Assembly (NCBI GenBank): GCA_030640385.1
Contig: DAOWJL010000016.1
Location: 1-10,471 of the forward strand
Source of the DNA: Dehalococcoidia bacterium
GTDB taxonomy: Bacteria; Chloroflexota; Dehalococcoidia; Dehalococcoidales; G020351185
Length of the DNA stretch: 10,471 nucleotides
Direction of reading: 5' to 3'
The notes under the pieces are model-generated. The model had not been told where the DNA came from and made no database searches. It worked only from the letters and a program-made list of their open reading frames with translations. Position 1 is the first letter of the stretch. The number at the start of each line of letters is the position of its first letter. Shown in pieces: positions 1 to 5,141 of the stretch. The position numbers were made by a program, and so were the translations under genes.

Positions 1-335
1 AGCTGGGAACTCTGCCGCAATACTCTCCTTTGATGACGATGCTGCACCTCGGCGAGTTGATAGCCATGAAGGGGGGCGAAGAATTCAGCCTGGCTGTTTC
101 CGGTGGTTTTCTTGAAGTGCGGCCAGACAGAGTTATAGTACTGGCTGATTCCGCGGAGAGGGCTGAGGAGATTGATATCGCCCGCGCTGAAGAAGCTAAA
201 AGCCGCGCTGAGAAACGGCTGGAAGAAAAATATACCCCCGAGACTGATAGTGTCAGGGCTGAAGCAGCACTGCGACGCTCGCTTATTCGGCTAAAGGTAG
301 CCACCCGACGGAGAAAAAGGCGGCCTGGAATTTAG
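1..335 (+). CDS. atpC: ATP synthase F1 epsilon subunit, 3' part
   Basis: This is the C-terminal part of the epsilon subunit of the F1Fo ATP synthase. The subunit sits on the central rotor stalk and modulates ATP hydrolysis. The frame is open to the left edge (first full codon at position 3), so the true start is outside the window and the TTG at 30 is only an internal leucine. Visible family hallmarks are a G-x-LP-x-YSPLMTML segment, the beta-sandwich pattern ending in SGGFLEVRPDRVIVLAD, and then the AERAEEID-x-x-RAEEA start of the C-terminal helical hairpin. The tail is very basic (RRRKRRPGI). In most bacteria atpC is the last gene of the atp operon, which fits the lack of a following + strand gene here. 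The identity is firm; only the length is unknown. Confidence 0.93.
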   Translation, partial: LGTLPQYSPLMTMLHLGELIAMKGGEEFSLAVSGGFLEVRPDRVIVLADSAERAEEIDIARAEEAKSRAEKRLEEKYTPETDSVRAEAALRRSLIRLKVATRRRKRRPGI

Positions 336-560
336 TTAGCGATTATAGTGTTCGGATAGTTATAAATATTTCTATTTTTCAAGATTGGAAGCCCTTTTAT
401 AGACTCAATAACCATAAGACCGCGCTTAATGTCAACACTTTCTTGTGGAGCTATAACCGGAAAAAGGGCGCATTTTAGCATCAAATAAATCTGAAAATGG
501 ACAGATATTTGATGGGGTGAGCAAGCTTACTGATTTCTTGAAACGGGTTTGCTTGAAAGC
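336..560. other. Convergent intergenic region, atpC to khpA
   Basis: This is 225 bases between the stops of two converging units, with no plausible gene. It holds an AT-rich imperfect hairpin at 480-513: the arms pair as 7 bp plus 5 bp with a 2-base bulge around an 8-base loop. It also holds a long-range inverted pair, GCCCTTTT at 391-398 and AAAAGGGC at 462-469. The inner flanks of that pair (ATAG at 399-402, CTAT at 451-454) could extend it across a bulge. Neither structure has the GC-rich stem plus T-run of a textbook intrinsic terminator, so I do not label a terminator, although transcripts from both sides must end about here. Confidence 0.5.
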
Positions 561-788
561 TTAGATAATCTCAAGGGAGGCTCTGGTGCCAGCTTTAGCC
601 GCCTTCACTCTGATAAGGGTACGTATCGCCTGGGCTATCCGACCCTGCTTACCGATAATACGGCCTTTGTCTTCATCAGCAACCTGCAATTTGAGAACTA
701 TTCCTTCCTCAGCTTCTTCCTCGGTAACCACTACATCATCAGGCGCATTCACTAATGATTTGGCGATGTATTCTACCAGGTCTTTCAT
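561..788 (-). CDS. khpA: KH-domain RNA-binding protein KhpA
   Basis: A 75-residue single KH domain of the KhpA/YlqC family. It is a small cytoplasmic RNA-binding protein which, in the Gram-positives where it has been studied, partners KhpB and influences cell-envelope and RNA metabolism. The nucleic-acid-binding GxxG loop is visible as GKQG at residues 46-49 within KGRIIGKQGRIAQAIRTLIR, the usual signature, and the length is normal for the family. The ATG at 786-788 overlaps the rpsP stop (785-787) in an ATGA, and AAAGGAGAAATC lies just upstream as a ribosome binding site, so translational coupling with rpsP is likely. In many bacteria rimM and trmD follow; here the unit ends after khpA. Confidence 0.93.
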   Translation of the reverse strand: MKDLVEYIAKSLVNAPDDVVVTEEEAEEGIVLKLQVADEDKGRIIGKQGRIAQAIRTLIRVKAAKAGTRASLEII

Positions 789-1054
789 GATTTCTCCTTT
801 GTTGCCTTAAACTTATCCATAATGCCTGCTTTGGTTAGGAGTCTACCGGCAGTGGCCGTTGGTTGTGCTCCCTGCCCCAGCCATTTCAATGCTTGCTCTT
901 CGTCTATAACCACCGTCTCCGGGTCGGTAAGGGGGTTATAATGGCCGATAATGCTAATAAACGCACCATCTCGAGGGGAACGTGAATCGGCTACAACCAG
1001 CCGATAACTTGGTTTTTTTGGGGCGCCTACTCGTCTGAGTCTTATTTTTACCAT
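785..1054 (-). CDS. rpsP: 30S ribosomal protein S16
   Basis: An 89-residue bS16, a structural protein of the small ribosomal subunit that binds 16S rRNA during assembly. The start MVKIRLRRVGAPKKPSYRLV is the classic S16 N-terminus, followed by the DSRSPRDG and GHYNPLTDP segments and the helical region with ALKWLGQGAQPTATAGRLL. The frame is open for 29 further codons upstream, but I place the start at the ATG at 1052-1054. That start gives the family's usual N-terminus, has AGGAAG (1066-1071, - strand) as ribosome binding site, and has a promoter immediately upstream. It is the first gene of a two-gene unit with khpA, sharing an ATGA overlap. Confidence 0.96.
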   Translation of the reverse strand: MVKIRLRRVGAPKKPSYRLVVADSRSPRDGAFISIIGHYNPLTDPETVVIDEEQALKWLGQGAQPTATAGRLLTKAGIMDKFKATKEKS

Positions 1055-1075
1055 TTTCTGTTTTTCTTCCTGGTT

Positions 1076-1104
1076 ATTATGCAATAAAATAATATTGATG
1101 TCAA
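1076..1104 (-). promoter_or_regulatory. Sigma-70-type promoter for rpsP-khpA
   Basis: On the - strand a consensus -35 TTGACA (1099-1104) is followed after exactly 17 bases by CATAAT (1076-1081). Transcription would begin around 1069-1071. That gives a leader of only about 15-17 bases and puts the AGGAAG ribosome binding site at the extreme 5' end of the mRNA. Hexamers and spacing are seen directly; activity is inferred. Confidence 0.72.
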
Positions 1105-1134
1105 TAGCGGGATAGGTAAAGTAGAAACGCTCAT

Positions 1135-1164
1135 TTGTCACGCTGCTTGTGTAATCGCTATAAT
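1135..1164 (+). promoter_or_regulatory. Sigma-70-type promoter for nfi, leaderless
   Basis: TTGTCA (1135-1140) and a perfect TATAAT (1159-1164) are separated by 18 bases. The -10 element ends only 7 bases before the nfi ATG at 1172, so the expected start of transcription falls at or within a base or two of the start codon. No Shine-Dalgarno-like sequence lies between them, only TGAAGAA. The two divergent promoters (this one and that of rpsP) do not overlap; their -35 elements are 30 bases apart. Confidence 0.68.
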
Positions 1165-1171
1165 TGAAGAA

Positions 1172-1837
1172 ATGAAGGCAAAGACGCTACACAACTGGAA
1201 ACTGGGTGTTGGCCAGGCGAAGGGAATACAAAAGCAGCTGGCGCTGAAGGTATCAAGAAGCGATGAAATTGTTTCGCCGAAGTATATCGCCGGTGTGGAT
1301 ATTGCCGCCGGCAAAGCTGGCGGGATAGCCTGTGCGGCGGTCGTGGTATTAAGCTATCCCGGACTGCAACTGGTTGAATTGGAGGTAGCACAGGGCAGGC
1401 TTGAATTACCCTATATACCGGGGCTCCTATCTTTCAGGGAATCACCACTGATACTGGCAGCCTGCCGTAAAATTAAAACCTCACCTGACCTGATAATGGT
1501 TGATGGGCAGGGGATTGCCCACCCGCGAAGACTGGGTATTGCGTCGCATCTGGGCTTGCTGCTTGATAAAACAACCATTGGTTGCGCCAAGTCACGGCTG
1601 TGCGGTAGCAATTTAATGCCTGGTGATGAACCGGGCAGCTATGAGGAAATAACTGATAACGGTGAAATAATAGGTGCAACCCTGAGAACGAAAACAGGGG
1701 TAAAGCCATTATATATTTCAACAGGACATAAAATTAATCTTGAAAATGCGGTATACTGGATAATGCGATGTTGCCGTGGATACCGCCTGCCGGAACCAAC
1801 GCGTCTGGCGCACCTGGCGGCTGGCGGAAAGTTGTAG
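1172..1837 (+). CDS. nfi: Endonuclease V (deoxyinosine 3'-endonuclease)
   Basis: A 221-residue, full-length endonuclease V. The enzyme nicks DNA at the second phosphodiester bond 3' of deoxyinosine and starts repair of deaminated adenine. The catalytic set seen in the family is complete and almost co-numbered with the Thermotoga enzyme: D43 (IAGVD), E90 (LSFRE), D111 (MVDGQG), H117 (IAHP) and H214 (RLAHLA). The base-wedge PYIP loop is at 80-83. Other hallmarks are GIASHLGLLLD, GCAKS and RLPEPTRLAH. The gene stands alone, divergent from rpsP and separated from prfB by about 290 bases. The ATG at 1172 is chosen because it gives the normal N-terminus, although it lacks a ribosome binding site. 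Confidence 0.95.
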   Translation: MKAKTLHNWKLGVGQAKGIQKQLALKVSRSDEIVSPKYIAGVDIAAGKAGGIACAAVVVLSYPGLQLVELEVAQGRLELPYIPGLLSFRESPLILAACRKIKTSPDLIMVDGQGIAHPRRLGIASHLGLLLDKTTIGCAKSRLCGSNLMPGDEPGSYEEITDNGEIIGATLRTKTGVKPLYISTGHKINLENAVYWIMRCCRGYRLPEPTRLAHLAAGGKL

Positions 1838-1943
1838 TAAAAAGAGAGATACACCCGCCCTCGGGAAGGCTTTTAAGAATTAAATAAAAACTAAAAGGGG
1901 TAGTTTGAAGGAGCGAAACCTTAAGATATATAGATAAAGGGAG

Positions 1944-1970
1944 GTTTGGAGGGACGCAGTCCCTCCAAAC
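1944..1970. repeat. Perfect 12-bp inverted repeat, 3-base loop
   Basis: The arms GTTTGGAGGGAC (1944-1955) and GTCCCTCCAAAC (1959-1970) are perfectly complementary around a GCA loop. The stem would be very stable in RNA on either strand. No T-run follows on the + strand, so it is not a canonical intrinsic terminator, though it might end or protect the nfi transcript. Confidence 0.85.
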
Positions 1971-1976
1971 TAAATT

Positions 1977-2002
1977 CCCCCTCTCCTTCAAAGGAGAGGG
2001 GG
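1977..2002. repeat. Perfect 12-bp inverted repeat, C/G-rich
   Basis: The arms CCCCCTCTCCTT (1977-1988) and AAGGAGAGGGGG (1991-2002) are perfectly complementary around two bases; a T-A pair at 1976/2003 extends the stem. The right arm forms the start of the 33-base repeat copy at 1991-2023. Such a C/G-rich palindrome in an intergenic region resembles REP-type or miniature mobile elements, but I cannot count genome copies from this window. Confidence 0.82.
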
Positions 2003-2023
2003 ATACAGGGGGTGAGGTAGATA
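1991..2023 (+). repeat. G-rich direct repeat, copy 1
   Basis: This 33-base unit ends in GATACAGGGGGTGAGGTAGATA. It matches the copy at 2071-2102 except for one missing G and two G-to-A changes. It doubles as the right half of the palindrome at 1977-2002. Confidence 0.8.
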
Positions 2024-2070
2024 GGAAATACTTGTATCTTTTTTATTATCTATTCCCGCCCGCCACCCTT

Positions 2071-2102
2071 AAGGAAAGGGGATACAGGGGGTGAAGTAGA
2101 TA
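2071..2102 (+). repeat. G-rich direct repeat, copy 2
   Basis: This 32-base degenerate copy of 1991-2023 begins AAGGAAAGGGGATACAGGGG and ends GTAGATA. Its left flank is C-rich (TATCTA at 2047-2052 through CCACCCTT ending at 2070), so the block 2047-2102 reads as a decayed inverted repeat with TATCTA/TAGATA ends and a CCTT/AAGG centre. Confidence 0.75.
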
Positions 2103-2126
2103 TGTTTTTGGTTAACAGGAGGGAAG

Positions 2127-3234
2127 ATGCGTGAATTAAAAGATAGAATAGAAGAACTGAAGCAAAGAATTTCCATGGCAATGGTGCGTCTTTGACATAG
2201 CTGGTAGAGAAAAAGAAATAAAGAAACTGGAAAAGAGAGCGACAAAACCGAATTTCTGGCAGGATTCGACTAAAGCACGGGTAATGATGCGCCGTCTGGC
2301 TGAATTAAAAAAGGTGGTTGATAGGTGGCGGGGACTGGAAAAAGGAGCAAATTATATAACCGAAGTAATTTCTATGGAATTCGAAGAGGAGAAAACTTCA
2401 CTGGGCGAAGAGATCCAGGGTGAAGTTGACAGGATAGCCTCAAGCCTTGATGAATTTGAGTTCCAGATGGCTTTTAGTGGTAAATATGATAACCATAATG
2501 CAATACTGGCTATCCATGCCGGAGCCGGTGGTGTCGAATCCCAGGACTGGGCGGAGATGCTGCTCAGGATGTATCTGCGCTGGGCTGAGCGTCGTAAATA
2601 TGAGACTAAAATACTGGATACAACACCTGGCGAAGAAGCCGGAATAAAAAGCGTTATGGTTGAGGTCGGCGGTGATTACAGTTTCGGCTATTTGAAATCG
2701 GAACACGGTGTGCACCGCCTGATAAGGCTTTCCCCATTTGATGCTGATCATGGTCGGCATACATCTTTTGTCCTTGTAGAGGTGATGCCCGAAGCGGAAG
2801 GGGGCATTGACCTGAAAGTATTACCTGAAGATATAAGGATTGATACCTTCAGATCCAGCGGTCCCGGGGGGCAGCATATGCAGAAAACAAGCAGTGCCGT
2901 CAGAATTACGCACCTGCCGACGGGTATCGTGGTTACCTGCCAGAGTGAGCGTTCTCAATATAAGAACAAAGAAAATGCCATGGTGGTTCTAAGGGCGCGG
3001 TTGCTCAAGATAGAAATGGCAAAAAAAAGAGAAGAGAGAAACAAATTAAAAGGGGAACATGTAATCGCTAGTTGGGGTAACCAGATAAGGAGCTATATAC
3101 TCCACCCGTATAAGATGATAAAAGACCACCGCACAGAATACCAGACGGGTAATACGGATGCTGTGCTGGATGGTGAGCTGGACGGATTCATAACCGCCTA
3201 CCTGAGGGCGGGTTTGGGTAAGGATGATGATTAA
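2127..3234 (+). CDS. prfB: Peptide chain release factor 2, +1 frameshift
   Basis: RF2 recognises UGA and UAA in the ribosomal A site and triggers peptide release. Translation starts at the ATG at 2127 behind AGGAGG (2117-2122) and runs 22 codons (MRELKDRIEE...MVRL) to an in-frame TGA at 2193-2195. After a +1 shift at CTT-TGA-C it continues as DIAGREKEIKKL to a stop at 3232, giving 368 residues, the normal family length. The RF2-specific anticodon-like SPF tripeptide is at about 202-204 (RLSPFDADHGRHTSF), and the peptidyl-transferase GGQ is at about 247-249 in SSGPGGQHMQKTSSAVRITH. SPF rather than PxT identifies RF2, not RF1. The 3' end overlaps the next gene by 8-11 bases, suggesting an operon. 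It should be annotated as a joined CDS (2127..2192, 2194..3234). Confidence 0.95.
2183..2196 (+). promoter_or_regulatory. prfB programmed +1 frameshift site
   Basis: The element is GGTG (2183-2186), three bases, CTT (2190-2192), TGA (2193-2195) and C (2196). CTTTGAC is the conserved slip site. In E. coli an internal Shine-Dalgarno-like AGGGGG stands three bases before CTT; here the same position carries GGTG, which can pair with the CACC of the 16S rRNA tail but more weakly. The site makes RF2 synthesis depend on RF2 scarcity: slow UGA termination allows the shift. Confidence 0.93.
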
Positions 3235-5131
3235 AAAGATAACTAATCTGATAATAGCTATAAGCTTGTTATCGGTTTTAATAAGCTCGGTAGCGGTTAA
3301 AGCTGACGAAGGAATAAGGATAACGGAGAGCTCGGCTGAAGTAGCGTTTCCGTACAAGCTTGTTTTTAAAATAGAAGCCGAAAGCGATGTAGATATAAAA
3401 GATATCCGCCTTCATTATCAGGTTGACCGTGACCATTTTGCCGTGGTAACCAGCGAAATAATAATTGAGTTCATTCCGGATACAGAGGTAGCTACCGGCT
3501 GGACATGGGATATGATAAAGAGTGGCGGGCTGCCAACCGGTACAAACATAGAATACTGGTGGACGGTAACGGATGCTGATAACGAAAGAATTGAGACGGA
3601 AAAATATAGCATTCAGTTCAACGATGAGCGTTATAAATGGCATAGTCTGATAGAAGGTGATATAACAATCTACTGGTATCAGGGTAATGATGATTTCGCC
3701 CGGCAGCTTATGGTGGTGGCACAGGAGGCATTGATTAGGCTGGCGATGGATACCGGCGCTCATCTGCAAAGGCCGGTCAGGCTTTATATTTATGCCAGCG
3801 CTCAAGACCTTCAGGGGGCAATGATATTTCCGCAGGAATGGACCGGGGGAGTAGCCTATACCACATACGGAATGGTGGCTATTGGTATTAATGCGGGTAA
3901 TATGGAATGGGGCAAAAGAACAATTGTCCACGAACTGACGCATCTTGTTACTCAGCAGGTGACCTTTAATCCCTATAATTCATTGCCTGTATGGTTGAAT
4001 GAGGGCTTGTCAATGTATGCTGAAGGGGAAATGGAGCATTTATTTGAAAACTATTTGGAGCAGGCAATATTAAATGATGAGCTGATATCGGTGTGTAGCC
4101 TGGCGAGTCCATTTTCTGCTGATGCACGGCTCTCATACCTATCTTATGCACAGAGTATGAGTATTGTTGAGTTCCTTATTGATAACTATGGACAGGAAAA
4201 GATGCTTGAACTGCTTAATATCTTCGAGAAAGGCAGCAGCTATGATGGGGCGTTGATGACGGTTTACGGCTTCGATATGGATGGCCTTAACGACCGGTGG
4301 CGTGATTATATCACTGCAGTATACAGGCTAGTGATGGGGGATGAACCAGAAACGGCTCAAAAAACTGTATTATTTATCCTGGCGGCAACATCCATGCTGG
4401 TTTTGGGATTGATTATTAGAAATGGTAATGGAGACGGAGATGATGAAAAGTCCTTTACAATTCATGATTTACCTGTTTCAGAGCGGCCAAGGGAGAGGTT
4501 ACAAAAATACGGTGCAGAGTCGCTATCGGCACAGGAAATACTGGCTTTGATATTGGGTCGTGGTATTGCCGGGGAGTCTGTTATGGTAACCGCCCAGAGG
4601 CTATTGAGTGAGTTCGGCAATTTAAAGACACTTGCCGGCGCCTCACTGGAGGAGCTGTCGCAGGTAAGGGGAATTGGTCTTGCAAAAGCGTCTCAGATTA
4701 AAGCCGCTTTTGAGCTGGCAGGAAGGCTGGAAAGATATGCGGAAGATGAAAAGAGACCGCTGCTCAAAACGCCGGAAAATGTTGCCGAGCTTCTAAAAAG
4801 TAGCTTTAGGGGTAAAACGAGGGAGCACTTCATGGTGGTTTTACTGGATACCCGAAGCCGTTTGATAAAGGTATCCCAGATTTCGATAGGCAGCCTGGAT
4901 AGCAGTATAGTTCACCCCAGGGAAGCATTTAAGGAAGCCATATCAGCCAGTGCCGTATCGGTTATACTGGCGCATAACCACCCATCGGGAGACGATAGCC
5001 CCTCAGAAGATGACATAATATTAACAAAGAGGCTGGCTGATGCCGGGGAACTGATGGGGATAGAGGTTCTGGACCATATTATCATAACCGATAACAGTTA
5101 CCTGAGCTTGAAAAGAGCAGACTTGTTTTAA
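3224..5131 (+). CDS. MA-type metallopeptidase fused to RadC (JAMM) protein
   Basis: One 635-residue frame holds two proteins. Residues 5-25 are a signal or anchor segment. Residues about 30-375 look like an extracytoplasmic MA-family peptidase, with zinc motif HELTH at 236-240 and a downstream NEGL (E260) as likely third ligand. Residues 381-398 are a transmembrane segment (LFILAATSMLVLGLII). After an acidic linker comes a whole RadC: N-terminal helical domain with DLPVSERPRERLQKYG, a helix-hairpin-helix around 470-490, and the MPN/JAMM domain with HNHPSGDDSPSEDD at 584-597. RadC proteins are JAMM-like and often annotated as DNA repair, though their function is unsettled. No in-frame start for a separate RadC exists near the junction, but ATGATG in the +1 frame at 4440-4445 suggests ancestral separate genes. 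The start (3224 or 3227) overlaps prfB and has poorly spaced AAGG. Confidence 0.82.
   Translation: MMIKKITNLIIAISLLSVLISSVAVKADEGIRITESSAEVAFPYKLVFKIEAESDVDIKDIRLHYQVDRDHFAVVTSEIIIEFIPDTEVATGWTWDMIKSGGLPTGTNIEYWWTVTDADNERIETEKYSIQFNDERYKWHSLIEGDITIYWYQGNDDFARQLMVVAQEALIRLAMDTGAHLQRPVRLYIYASAQDLQGAMIFPQEWTGGVAYTTYGMVAIGINAGNMEWGKRTIVHELTHLVTQQVTFNPYNSLPVWLNEGLSMYAEGEMEHLFENYLEQAILNDELISVCSLASPFSADARLSYLSYAQSMSIVEFLIDNYGQEKMLELLNIFEKGSSYDGALMTVYGFDMDGLNDRWRDYITAVYRLVMGDEPETAQKTVLFILAATSMLVLGLIIRNGNGDGDDEKSFTIHDLPVSERPRERLQKYGAESLSAQEILALILGRGIAGESVMVTAQRLLSEFGNLKTLAGASLEELSQVRGIGLAKASQIKAAFELAGRLERYAEDEKRPLLKTPENVAELLKSSFRGKTREHFMVVLLDTRSRLIKVSQISIGSLDSSIVHPREAFKEAISASAVSVILAHNHPSGDDSPSEDDIILTKRLADAGELMGIEVLDHIIITDNSYLSLKRADLF
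4440..4450 (+). other. MA-peptidase/RadC junction, shifted-frame start
   Basis: ATG ATG followed by an A4 run (4446-4449) lies one base out of frame with the fused protein, preceded by GGAG-like sequence (4430-4439). If the A run had one more A, this ATGATG would start a normal RadC (MMKKSFTIHDLP...). The peptidase frame would then end at a TGA at 4465-4467, giving two overlapping genes. As written, no such separation exists. Confidence 0.6.
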
Positions 5132-5141
5132 GAAGTAAAAG

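Larger units (their letters stand above)
1838..2126. other. Gene-free region between nfi and prfB
   Basis: No plausible coding sequence. The stretch is dominated by two strong hairpins (1944-1970 and 1977-2002) and two related copies of a G-rich repeat (1991-2023 and 2071-2102), each listed separately. A TTGAAG (1905-1910) and TATATA (1927-1932) with a 16-base spacer could be a weak promoter. If it is real, both hairpins would lie in a leader of roughly 190 bases in front of prfB. The prfB ribosome binding site AGGAGG is at 2117-2122. Confidence 0.5.

Noticed and set aside
30..335. A short complete ORF starting at 30
   Set aside because: The frame is open to the window edge and the residues before it fit the ATP synthase epsilon subunit, so it is a partial gene.
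480..513. Intrinsic terminator
   Set aside because: The stem is AT-rich with a bulge and there is no T-run on either strand right after it.
549..810. Two small + strand frames over khpA
   Set aside because: They are antisense to a well-supported KH-domain gene and show no recognisable features.
1055..1141. N-terminal extension of rpsP starting at 1141
   Set aside because: S16 proteins start at MVKIRLRR; the extension covers the promoter and the ribosome binding site.
1857..1875. Terminator of nfi (GCCC...GGC followed by TTTT)
   Set aside because: The stem is only three to four base pairs, too weak to call.
1991..2102. CRISPR-like repeat pair
   Set aside because: There are only two imperfect copies, themselves palindromic with G-rich runs, and no cas genes or regular spacers.
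2127..2195. Truncated or broken prfB with a nonsense codon at 2193
   Set aside because: CTT-TGA-C is the conserved RF2 programmed frameshift site, and the protein continues correctly in the +1 frame from 2194.
3278..3943. A 221-residue reading frame on the - strand
   Set aside because: It lies opposite the MA-peptidase, has no family features or ribosome binding site, and is a composition shadow.
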